Source: Nocardioides sp. CER19 (GTDB lineage: Bacteria; Actinomycetota; Actinomycetes; Propionibacteriales; Nocardioidaceae). From it: a stretch of DNA of 64,000 nt. Below the pieces are notes generated by a model. The model searched no databases. It saw nothing but the letters and a program-made list of their open reading frames with translations, and was not told the origin of the DNA. The number at the start of each line of letters is the position of its first letter. Positions within the stretch are counted from its first letter, which is position 1. Shown here piece by piece: positions 18,215 through 25,423 of the stretch. The position numbers were made by a program, and so were the translations under genes. The stretch is taken from NCBI RefSeq assembly GCF_029846275.1, contig NZ_JARVWS010000002.1, forward strand, positions 1,054,001 through 1,118,000, read 5' to 3'.

Positions 18215-18918
18215 GCGACCAGCGGGCCGTCGTCGTCGACGGCGTCAGCAAGGACTTCGGCGCCCACCGCGTGCTCGACGACCTGTCCCTGCGTCTCGAG
18301 CCGGGCAGCTTCACCGCGCTCCTCGGCGCGAGCGGCTCGGGCAAGTCCACGCTGCTGCGGATCCTCGCTGGTCTCGACGAGGAGTTCGAGGGCCGGGTCG
18401 TCGTACCGCCGCGCGTCTCCGTCGCCTTCCAGGAGCCGCGCCTGCTCCCGTGGGCGAGCGTGCTCGACAACGTCGTGCTGGGCCTGGACAAGAGGGCGCG
18501 CCCGCTCGGCGCGCAGACGTTGGCCGAGGTCGGCCTGGCGGAGAAGTCGGGCGCCTGGCCGCTCACGCTGTCCGGTGGGCAGGCCCAGCGCGCGTCGCTG
18601 GCCCGTGCCCTCGTCCGCGAGCCGGAGCTGCTGCTCCTCGACGAGCCGTTCGGTGCGCTCGACGCCCTCACCCGGCGGTCGATGCACCAGCTGACGCTCG
18701 ACCTCTGGCGGGCGCACGCGCCGACGGTGCTGCTCGTGACCCACGACGTCGAGGAGGCGCTCCGGCTGGCCGACCGCGTCGTCGTGCTCCAGGGCGGCGT
18801 CATCGGGTTCGACGCGGAGGTGCCGGAGGACCGGGGCCTGCGGATGGAGAAGCCGGCCGTCCTCCACCTGCGCCGGGAGCTGTACGGCGCCCTGGGTGTC
18901 GACGTGGTGACGGCATGA
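18211..18918 (+). CDS. ssuB: Sulfonate ABC transporter ATPase
   Basis: A 235-residue ABC ATPase. Walker A GASGSGKST is at residues 39-47, the signature LSGGQ at 120-124, Walker B LLLLDEPFGALD around 141-152 and the switch histidine in VTHDVEEAL. The sequence and length match SsuB/TauB-type ATPases for sulfonate or nitrate uptake. It is overlapped by four bases by both its upstream (monooxygenase) and downstream (permease) genes, so one transcript is certain to be translated as a unit. It powers import with the permease and the lipoprotein at 21767. Confidence 0.92.
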   Translation: MSDQRAVVVDGVSKDFGAHRVLDDLSLRLEPGSFTALLGASGSGKSTLLRILAGLDEEFEGRVVVPPRVSVAFQEPRLLPWASVLDNVVLGLDKRARPLGAQTLAEVGLAEKSGAWPLTLSGGQAQRASLARALVREPELLLLDEPFGALDALTRRSMHQLTLDLWRAHAPTVLLVTHDVEEALRLADRVVVLQGGVIGFDAEVPEDRGLRMEKPAVLHLRRELYGALGVDVVTA

Positions 18919-19757
18919 GCGTCGTCAGCGTGGGTGCGGCCGCGACGTCGGCGACCGAGAACGGCGTGGTCCGCCACGGGCGCGGGTCGAACCGGCGCCG
19001 CCGCGGACCGCGGCTGCGCTACCTGTCGCTCGTCGCGCTGCTCGTCCTGTGGTTCGTCGCCGACAAGGCCGACTGGATCTCGGCCGACACGTTCCCCGGC
19101 CCGGGTGCGGTCTGGCACGCGGCGGTCGACCTCGCCCAGAGCGGCAAGCTGGCCGACGCGCTCCAGGTGAGCCTGACGCGGGTCGTGATCGGCGGGCTCA
19201 TCGGCGTGGTGCTGGGCGTGGTGCTGGGCCTGCTCTCCGGGTTCTCCCACCTGGCCGAGTCGGTCCTCGACACCCCGCTGCAGGCGCTGCGGGCCGTACC
19301 GTTCACGGCCCTGGTGCCGATCTTCATCCTCTGGCTCGGCATCGGTGAGGCCCCGAAGATCGCGATCGTCGCCTTCGCCGTCTTCTTCCCCGTCTACATC
19401 AACACCTACGCCGGCATCCGCTCGGTCGACGTGAAGTACGCCGAGGTCGCGCAGGTCTACGGGCTGAGCCGCGTCGCGGTGGCGCGTCGGGTGCTGCTGC
19501 CCGGGGCGCTGCCGGGGATCCTCGTCGGGATCCGCTACGCGCTCGCGCTGTCGTGGATCTCGGTCATCGTGGCCGAGCAGCTCAACGCCTCCTCGGGGAT
19601 CGGCTTCCTGCTCGTCAACGCGCGTCAGTTCCTGCAGGTCGACGTGATGTTCGTCTGCCTCGTCCTCTACGCGCTGCTGGGTGTGGTCACCGACCTGGTC
19701 TACCGCCTGGTCGAGCGCCGCCTCCTCGTCTGGCGCCGCGGCTTCGACGGCGCCTGA
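18915..19757 (+). CDS. ssuC: Sulfonate ABC transporter permease
   Basis: A 280-residue inner-membrane protein. After a basic N-terminus (NRRRRGPRLR) there are about six membrane spans. The cytoplasmic EAA-type loop VYGLSRVAVARRVLLPGALPG (~residues 182-202) contacts the ATPase. Segments such as RAVPFTALVPIFILWLGIGEAPK are typical of SsuC/TauC permeases. It overlaps the ATPase gene by four bases and is followed after 34 bases by the DszB-like gene. Role: the membrane channel for sulfonate uptake. Confidence 0.92.
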   Translation: MSVVSVGAAATSATENGVVRHGRGSNRRRRGPRLRYLSLVALLVLWFVADKADWISADTFPGPGAVWHAAVDLAQSGKLADALQVSLTRVVIGGLIGVVLGVVLGLLSGFSHLAESVLDTPLQALRAVPFTALVPIFILWLGIGEAPKIAIVAFAVFFPVYINTYAGIRSVDVKYAEVAQVYGLSRVAVARRVLLPGALPGILVGIRYALALSWISVIVAEQLNASSGIGFLLVNARQFLQVDVMFVCLVLYALLGVVTDLVYRLVERRLLVWRRGFDGA

Positions 19758-19791
19758 TCGCCCCTCAACCTCCGTCTCGAAAGGGATCACC

Positions 19792-20862
19792 GTGTCCGTT
19801 GACTCGTCGACCGACGTCGACACCATCTGGTACACCCGCTGCCCCGTGCCGACCGCGTCGGGCATCGCCATCGACACCGGCATCCTGTCCGGAACGTTCG
19901 CCCCCGAGCACGTGGCCGTCACGTCGATCAGGGCCTCCGACGACCCCGCCGTGCGGGAGTCGCACTTCGACCACAGCCAGGAGCGGTCCTTCCGCGAGGG
20001 CGGCAACATCCCGCCGCTGCACGCCCGGAGCCTCGGGAAGGACACGCGGGTCGTCGGCCTCACCTGGGTCGAGGAGTTCCAGTCGCTGCTGACTCTGCCG
20101 GAGTCGGGCATCGCGGGGCCGGAGGACCTCCGCGGGCGCCGGATCCTCGTGCCCGGCCACGGGGGAGAGCGCATCGACTTCGAGCGGGCGATGGCGCTGC
20201 GCGGCCTCGAGGCCACGCTCGACGTCGCCGGCCTCACGCTCGACGACGTCGAGATCGTCGACGTCCGGACGCAGGTCGGCAACCTGGTGGAACGCCAGGG
20301 CAGCTACGAGCACGACCACTACCGGTTCGAGCTCGCCGCCCTCCACGCGGGAGACGGCGAGGCGTTCTACGCCAAGGGCGCGCCCGCGCTCGAGACGATC
20401 GCGAGGCGCGAGCTCTTGCAGCCCGTCTTCGACCTGGCGACGTCGCCCGACCCGCGCCACCGCGTCAACAACGGCACGCCCCGCCCGATCACCGTGAGCG
20501 CCGAGCTGCTCGAGACGCGGCCCGACCTCGTGCAGCGCTACCTCGCCGCGCTCATCGACGCGGCGCTCTGGGCGCGGGAGCACGAGGACCGCGCCTTCGA
20601 GATCCTCGCCGCCGAGACCGGGGCGTCGGTCGCGTCGGCCCGGACGGCGTACGGCGCCTCGGCACCGCAGCGGCTGCTCCCGTCCTGGGACCCGCGCCTG
20701 GTCGAGCTGCTCGGCTTCCAGAAGGACTTCCTCCTTCGCCACGGCTTCCTGGCCGGCGACGTCGACCTCGACGCGTGGCTGGTGAAGGAGCCCCTCCTCG
20801 CCGCCTTCGCCGACGCGGGGATCGACCCCACCACCTCACCCCTGAACGGAGCCTCCTCATGA
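19792..20862 (+). CDS. DszB-like (2'-hydroxybiphenyl-2-sulfinate desulfinase family) protein
   Basis: A 356-residue protein of the periplasmic-binding-protein fold with no signal peptide, so cytosolic. Remembered DszB (365 residues) shares YxxCPVP near the N-terminus, HF...R..GG.IPPL, a C-terminal RPxLVQR...DAALWARxH stretch, F/YGA...QRLxP and FLL. The DszB active-site set Cys27, His60, Arg70 corresponds to C17 (TRCPVP), H58 (SHFD) and R68 (SFREGG), with identical His-to-Arg spacing. It may therefore hydrolyse a sulfinate to sulfite. GTG 19792 with aaaggg upstream is the only start that keeps this N-terminus. It lies inside the sulfonate transport operon. The alternative is a binding-protein paralogue without catalysis. 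Confidence 0.78.
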   Translation: MSVDSSTDVDTIWYTRCPVPTASGIAIDTGILSGTFAPEHVAVTSIRASDDPAVRESHFDHSQERSFREGGNIPPLHARSLGKDTRVVGLTWVEEFQSLLTLPESGIAGPEDLRGRRILVPGHGGERIDFERAMALRGLEATLDVAGLTLDDVEIVDVRTQVGNLVERQGSYEHDHYRFELAALHAGDGEAFYAKGAPALETIARRELLQPVFDLATSPDPRHRVNNGTPRPITVSAELLETRPDLVQRYLAALIDAALWAREHEDRAFEILAAETGASVASARTAYGASAPQRLLPSWDPRLVELLGFQKDFLLRHGFLAGDVDLDAWLVKEPLLAAFADAGIDPTTSPLNGASS

Positions 20863-21749
20863 CGTTGCGCATCGGCGTTCACCCGAGCAACCCCACCCTC
20901 GACACCTTCGCCCGCAGCGCGGAGCTGCAGAAGCCGCTCGTGGAGGCGGGCGTCGACTACCAGATCGTGCGCTACCCGGACGGCGTCGAGACCGTCGACC
21001 TGTTCCGCATCGGTGCGATCGACGTCTCGGGCACGGGGTTCACGCCGCCGATCACGCTCCTGTCCGAGGGCGTCGACGTGGTCTTCCTGGCCACCTCGGC
21101 TCCTCGCGCCGGGGAGTACGGCGGCGGCCTGGTCGTCCGGGCCGACAGCGGCATCACGTCGGTGGCCGACCTGCGCGGCCGCAGCGTGTCGCTCGCGCTC
21201 GGCTCCTGGCAGACCTCGTCGCTCGCCTTCAGCCTCGAGCAGGGCGGCCTGAGCTGGGCCGACGTCACGCCCGTTCGCCTCAGCGTCCCGGCCGCGCTGT
21301 ACGCCTTCCGCAACGGCGACCTCGACGCCTGGGTGATCGACGAGCCGACCCTGTCGAAGGTCCGCAGCGAGCTCGACGTCACCGTCCTCGTCCCGACGGC
21401 CGACGTGCTCTCGCACCCGTCGGTCTTCTTCGGCACCCGCGCGGCCGCCGCCGAGCAGGCCGACGCCGTCCGCGTCCTGCTCGAGGCCCTCGACGCGACC
21501 GACGCCTGGATCGAGGCGAACCCGGACGAGGCCGCCGCGCTGCTCGTCGAGGGCACGCTCCGCTCGGAGTCCGACGCCCTGGCCAGCCTGACCACCCGAC
21601 CCTGGGGCCTGCGGCTTCCGACCGCTGAGTTCCTCGAGGAGGAGGAGCGCGCCGGGGCGCTCCTCCACCGCTTCGGCGTGCTGCCCAGCGCGCCTCAGGC
21701 GACCGCGGCCGTCCCGGCCTCGGCGCCCTTCACCCCTCGCAACCACTGA
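20859..21749 (+). CDS. Cytosolic SsuA/TauA-fold protein, no signal peptide
   Basis: A 296-residue protein with the fold of aliphatic sulfonate binding proteins: the start MTLRIGVHPSNPT is a first beta strand, then GAIDVSGTGFTPPITL, ITSVADLRGRSVSLA and GDLDAWVIDEPT. It begins directly with the mature-type strand and has neither signal peptide nor lipobox, so it should remain in the cytosol unless its start is elsewhere. The ATG overlaps the DszB-like stop by four bases, which fixes the start. It may be a second enzyme of this fold, a substrate carrier or a sensor. The tail is Pro/Ala-rich. No catalytic Cys equivalent to that of DszB is visible at the N-terminus. Confidence 0.75.
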   Translation: MTLRIGVHPSNPTLDTFARSAELQKPLVEAGVDYQIVRYPDGVETVDLFRIGAIDVSGTGFTPPITLLSEGVDVVFLATSAPRAGEYGGGLVVRADSGITSVADLRGRSVSLALGSWQTSSLAFSLEQGGLSWADVTPVRLSVPAALYAFRNGDLDAWVIDEPTLSKVRSELDVTVLVPTADVLSHPSVFFGTRAAAAEQADAVRVLLEALDATDAWIEANPDEAAALLVEGTLRSESDALASLTTRPWGLRLPTAEFLEEEERAGALLHRFGVLPSAPQATAAVPASAPFTPRNH

Positions 21750-21766
21750 ATCCCGAAAGGTCCTCG

Positions 21767-22768
21767 ATGACTTCCACTGCCCGCCGCCGCACCGTCGTCG
21801 GACTGGTCGCGGCCACCGCCGCCTCCCTGGTCCTGGCCGCATGTGGCTCGTCCGACTCCGGCGACAAGGCCGCCGACGCGTCGGGTTCCGGCAAGTCGAC
21901 CACCGTCAAGATCGGTGTGCTCAACGGCTCCGACACCGCCCTGGCGCTCGCCCGTTCGTCCGGGTCCCTCGACACGACGCTGTCCGCGGTCGGGGCCAAG
22001 GCCACGTACGCCGGCCCGTTCCCCGCGTTCGCGCCGGCTGCCGAGGCGATCAAGGCGGGTGCCGTCGACGTGACCATCGGCGGCCTGCTCTCCTGGGTCG
22101 GCGCCGTGGTCGCCGACCCCGAGCTCGAGGTCTTCGCCTACCAGCCCGACCTCGGCACGCAGGAGGGGATCGTCGCCACGTCGAAGTCGGGCGTCTCGTC
22201 GATCGCCGACCTCAAGGGGAAGAAGATCGCCTACAACCAGGCCGGCACGGGGGAGTACCTCCTCCGCAAGGCGCTCGCGAAGGAGGGCCTGAGCTGGGAC
22301 GACGTCAAGGCCGTCAACCTGCCGCCCGCCGACGCGGCCACCGCGTTCGCCTCCGGGCAGGTCGACGCGTGGGCGACGTGGGGCAACTTCTTCGCGACCG
22401 CGGCGACGTCGAAGGGCGCCAAGGTCGTCTCGACCGGGGCGGCCGTGGACTCCCACAACGACACCGTCTTCGTGACCACCAAGTCGTTCGCGAAGGACCA
22501 CCCGGACGCGCTCAAGGCGGTCTTCGACGCGCTGAAGAGCTCCGCCGACAAGGGCGCGGCCGACACGTCGCTCTACGACACCGCGCGCAAGGCGGACGGT
22601 CTCTCCGACGCCGTCGTCGCCTTCCTGGCCAAGGACGCGCCCGTGTCGGTCGAGCCGGTGACGGCGGACACGATCACGTCGTGGCAGAAGGAGGCCGACT
22701 TCTGGACGTCGGAGAAGGTCATCCCGAGCAAGGTCGACGTCGCCGGCCAGGTCGTCCAGCTCGGCTGA
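21767..22768 (+). CDS. ssuA: Sulfonate-binding lipoprotein of ABC transporter (SsuA-like)
   Basis: A 333-residue exported lipoprotein. The signal peptide (RRRTVVGLVAATAASLVLAAC) ends in a lipobox with C26 as lipid-anchored residue, followed by a Ser/Asp-rich linker. The body has the SsuA pattern: KIGVLNGSDTALALA, AIKAGAVDVTIGGLLS, IADLKGKKIAYNQAGTGEYLL and FASGQVDAWATWGNFF. It captures sulfonate or a related ligand outside the membrane for the permease and ATPase encoded upstream. A strong terminator right after the stop ends the cluster. Confidence 0.9.
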   Translation: MTSTARRRTVVGLVAATAASLVLAACGSSDSGDKAADASGSGKSTTVKIGVLNGSDTALALARSSGSLDTTLSAVGAKATYAGPFPAFAPAAEAIKAGAVDVTIGGLLSWVGAVVADPELEVFAYQPDLGTQEGIVATSKSGVSSIADLKGKKIAYNQAGTGEYLLRKALAKEGLSWDDVKAVNLPPADAATAFASGQVDAWATWGNFFATAATSKGAKVVSTGAAVDSHNDTVFVTTKSFAKDHPDALKAVFDALKSSADKGAADTSLYDTARKADGLSDAVVAFLAKDAPVSVEPVTADTITSWQKEADFWTSEKVIPSKVDVAGQVVQLG

Positions 22769-22776
22769 ACACGACG

Positions 22777-22807
22777 AAGGGCTCCCGGCGTGGTGCCGGG
22801 AGCCCTT
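22777..22807. terminator. Bidirectional intrinsic terminator after the sulfonate cluster
   Basis: The stem gggctcccggc (22779-22789) pairs exactly with gccgggagccc (22795-22805) around a 5-base loop. Flanking aa and tt extend the stem and T residues follow. It lies between the convergent binding-protein and mycoredoxin genes and can serve both. Confidence 0.88.
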
Positions 22808-22820
22808 CTGCGTCCGGGGG

Positions 22821-23075
22821 TCAGGAGGCCAGCGCGGCCAGCTTCTCCTTGACCTGGAGGACGCTCGGGTTCGTGTGCGCGGAGCCGTCGGCGTAGACGA
22901 GCGTCGGAACCGTCTGGTTGCCGTTGTTGACCTTCTCGACGATCGAGGCGGCGTCGGGGTGCTCCTCGATGTCGACCTCCTCGAACGTGATGCCCTCACG
23001 GCCGAGCTGGCCCTTGAGCCGCTGGCAGTAGCCGCACCACGGAGTGGTGTACATCGTGAACGTCTCGGCAGCCAT
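22821..23075 (-). CDS. mrx1: Mycoredoxin 1 (glutaredoxin-like)
   Basis: An 84-residue thioredoxin-fold protein with the redox motif CGYC (C14-C17) preceded by YTTPW, and the cis-proline segment TVPTLVYADG. The length and motif match actinobacterial mycoredoxin, which reduces mycothiol mixed disulfides in the cytosol. The ATG at 23075 is selected because it starts the fold directly; the frame is open further upstream but not protein-like. In mycobacteria mrx1 sits between nudC and uvrD2, and the same order is kept here around inserted genes. Confidence 0.92.
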   Translation of the reverse strand: MAAETFTMYTTPWCGYCQRLKGQLGREGITFEEVDIEEHPDAASIVEKVNNGNQTVPTLVYADGSAHTNPSVLQVKEKLAALAS

Positions 23076-23180
23076 CTGGACCTCGCCTCCGATAGATAGT
23101 GGAACGACGTAGCTCTCAACGGCATCGCGCCCACACTTGTTCCGCGGCACGGAGTGACCTCCGCTGCTTAGGGTGACCCC

Positions 23181-23723
23181 GTGCGCTACGTGGTCATGCT
23201 CCGAGGTGTCAACGTCGGCGGTCGCAACAAGGTCCCGATGGCCGCGCTCGTGACGCTGCTGTCGAGCGAGTTCGACAACGTCCGCACCTACATCCAGTCC
23301 GGCAACGTGGTGCTCGACGCGAGCATGACGTCCGCCGAGGTGTGCCAGTGGGTCGAGCGGACGCTGCCGCAGACCTTCGAGCTCGACGGCTCCGTGATCC
23401 GTGCCCTCGTGCTCGACAGGGCCGAGTTCCGCGAGGTCGTCGAGCAGGCGCCGCACGACTTCGGGTCGGACGACGCCACCTACCGCTACGACGTGGGGTT
23501 CTTCGTCGGGATCGGGCCGGACGACGTACGGCCCTTTGTCGCGGTCAACCCCGACGTCGACGTCGTCACGTGGGGGACGCGGGCGTTCTACCACCGCCGG
23601 ATCACGGCCCTGGCGTCACGCTCCCGTGTCTCGAAGATCATCGGTACGCCGGTCTATCCGTCGCTCACGCTGCGCAACTGGCGCACGACGTCGACCCTCG
23701 CCCGGTTGCTGGACGAGGACTGA
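23181..23723 (+). CDS. DUF1697 domain protein
   Basis: A 180-residue protein. The beginning RYVVMLRGVNVGGRNKVPMAAL, the YIQSGNVVLDA segment and the late SRVSKIIGTPVYPSLTLRNWRT are diagnostic of DUF1697, a widespread family of unknown function. GTG 23181 is the start that yields this conserved N-terminus. The gene is divergent from mrx1, and its stop abuts the stop of the MerR gene on the other strand. Confidence 0.88.
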   Translation: MRYVVMLRGVNVGGRNKVPMAALVTLLSSEFDNVRTYIQSGNVVLDASMTSAEVCQWVERTLPQTFELDGSVIRALVLDRAEFREVVEQAPHDFGSDDATYRYDVGFFVGIGPDDVRPFVAVNPDVDVVTWGTRAFYHRRITALASRSRVSKIIGTPVYPSLTLRNWRTTSTLARLLDED

Positions 23724-24083
23724 TCAGGCGTCAGCGGTGACCTGCGCGGTGGCGAGGAAGCCGCGCAGCGTCTCGCGGCTGGCGGACAGGCACGCGATCC
23801 GCTCGTCGAGCGCGTGGAGCTCGTCGTTGAGCATGCTCGCCAGCTCCCGGCTGCACTCGCGGGTCCACGAGGGCTTCTCCATGTCGAAGACGACCTGGAT
23901 GAGTCGGGTCGGCACGCCGGCGGCGATGTGGTTCCGGATCCGACGTACCCGGTCGACGTCGTCCTCGTCGTAGACCCGGTAGCCGTTGGGGCCACGCCCC
24001 GGCTCCAGCAGCCCCTGCGACTCGTAGTAGCGGATCATCCGGGTCGCGACCCCGGTCCGCTCGGCGACGTCCCCGATCCTCAT
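23724..24083 (-). CDS. MerR-family regulator
   Basis: A 119-residue regulator. It begins MRIGDVAERTGVATRMIRYYESQGLL, the winged helix-turn-helix typical of MerR proteins, followed by YRVYDEDDVDRV and a C-terminal dimerisation helix. No metal-binding Cys set is evident, so it probably senses an organic ligand or redox state. It is divergent from an MFS exporter gene with a near-perfect palindrome between them, so it most likely controls that exporter and itself. Confidence 0.9.
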   Translation of the reverse strand: MRIGDVAERTGVATRMIRYYESQGLLEPGRGPNGYRVYDEDDVDRVRRIRNHIAAGVPTRLIQVVFDMEKPSWTRECSRELASMLNDELHALDERIACLSASRETLRGFLATAQVTADA

Positions 24084-24100
24084 GCCCTCACCGTCCTTGA

Positions 24101-24118
24101 CATTGACATCAATGTCAA
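24101..24118. promoter_or_regulatory. Palindromic operator with -35-like TTGACA on both strands
   Basis: The arms attgacat (24101-24108) and atgtcaat (24111-24118) are exact reverse complements around ca, so TTGACA reads outwards on both strands. For the exporter, TACGGT (24123-24128) could be the -10, placing transcription start at or near ATG 24135, i.e. a leaderless mRNA. The spacer would be only 15 bases, which is unusual. An extra gacatt copy lies just left. It is a good candidate binding site for the adjacent MerR protein. Confidence 0.65.
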
Positions 24119-24134
24119 TCTCTACGGTCGGGAC

Positions 24135-25343
24135 ATGACTGCTGCGAACGCTCGATCCCGGTGGCTCCCTGTCGTGGCCCTGACGGCCGGCACCCTCTGG
24201 ACCGTCACGGCCGAGCTGCTGCCGGCGGGCCTGCTGCTCGACATCGGGAGCGACACCGGAGTCGCCGCCGGGACGGTCGGGTACCTCGTGACCGCCTGGG
24301 GACTGGCGATCGCCATCCTCAGCCTCCCGCTGGCGCGGCTCACCCGCCGGGTCGACCGCCGCACGGTGCTCGTCGCCGCCCTTGCGGGCACCGGCTCGGC
24401 AACCGTCCTGACAGCTCTCGCGCCGACGTACCCGCTGCTGGTCGTCGCCCGCACGCTGGCCGCGGCGGGGCACGGACTGTTCTGGGCCCTGGTCGTCGTG
24501 GCGGCCGGCTCCCTCGTGGAGGAGCGGTACGTCGCCCGGGCGGTCGCTGTCGTCGTGGCCGGCCCCACCATCGCGAGCGTGGTGGTCATCCCCGCCGCGA
24601 CGGCGCTCGGCGATGCGGCCGGTTGGCGCGTGGCGTTCGCGCTCGTCGGGCTGATGACCGTGGTGACGGGGCTCCTGCTCGGGCCGCTGCTGCCACGGAT
24701 GACACCGGTGCCGGTGCCACGGGGCCGCCGTGACCCCAGCGCTGTCGCGACCGTGCGGGTGGCGGCGCTCGGGGGTGTCCTGCTCGTCGCCCACTTCATG
24801 GCCTTCACCTTCGTCGCGCCGATCCTCACCGGCCCCGGCGCTCTGCCCCGCTCGCTGGTGAGCGTCGTGCTGCTGGTGTTCGGCGGCGCGGGCGTGGTCG
24901 GGCTGGTCGGCGCGCCCGCGCTTGTCCGCCGCCACCCCTCATGGGCACTCCCGATCACCGGGATGCTGCTCGCGCTGGCTCTCCTCGCGGTCGGCCTGGC
25001 CGGCGGGAGCAGGCCGGCCGAGCTCGTCGCCGTGGTGGCCTGGGGGATCGCCATCGGCGCGCTGCCGGTGGTCTTCCAGACCCGTCTTCTCGCGCTGGCC
25101 TCGCCCGCCTTCCGCCCGACGGCCGGTGCGGTGATGGTGGTCGCCCTCAACCTCGGCGTGGCCGCCGGCGCGGCCGCCGGCGGGGTCCTCGACGGAAGGG
25201 CCGGTGCGGGACCGCTGCCCTTCGTCGGCGCCGCGCTCGCCGCGGCGGCCGTCCTGGGCCTGGTCACCCTCGACCGGTCCGACCGTGCGGTCGGGCCGCC
25301 CCACGAGAGAGCGAGCGGGGAACCGGCGCGGGCGACGGCCTGA
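24135..25343 (+). CDS. MFS transporter, drug/sugar efflux type
   Basis: A 402-residue membrane protein with about 12 hydrophobic spans. The loop between spans 2 and 3 (ARLTRRVDRRTVL) fits the MFS motif A region, and RTLAAAGHGLFWALV resembles the AraJ/DHA1 efflux subgroup. It probably exports a small compound using the proton gradient. It is divergent from the MerR gene and likely under its control. The tail after residue ~380 is hydrophilic. No Shine-Dalgarno is seen before ATG 24135, in keeping with leaderless translation. Confidence 0.85.
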   Translation: MTAANARSRWLPVVALTAGTLWTVTAELLPAGLLLDIGSDTGVAAGTVGYLVTAWGLAIAILSLPLARLTRRVDRRTVLVAALAGTGSATVLTALAPTYPLLVVARTLAAAGHGLFWALVVVAAGSLVEERYVARAVAVVVAGPTIASVVVIPAATALGDAAGWRVAFALVGLMTVVTGLLLGPLLPRMTPVPVPRGRRDPSAVATVRVAALGGVLLVAHFMAFTFVAPILTGPGALPRSLVSVVLLVFGGAGVVGLVGAPALVRRHPSWALPITGMLLALALLAVGLAGGSRPAELVAVVAWGIAIGALPVVFQTRLLALASPAFRPTAGAVMVVALNLGVAAGAAAGGVLDGRAGAGPLPFVGAALAAAAVLGLVTLDRSDRAVGPPHERASGEPARATA

Positions 25344-25423
25344 CCGCACTCAGCGACTGTCGCCGGCCGCATCTAGGGTGGTGGGCCGACGCCCTGAACC
25401 CGACCTCCTGGAGTGCCTCGCCC

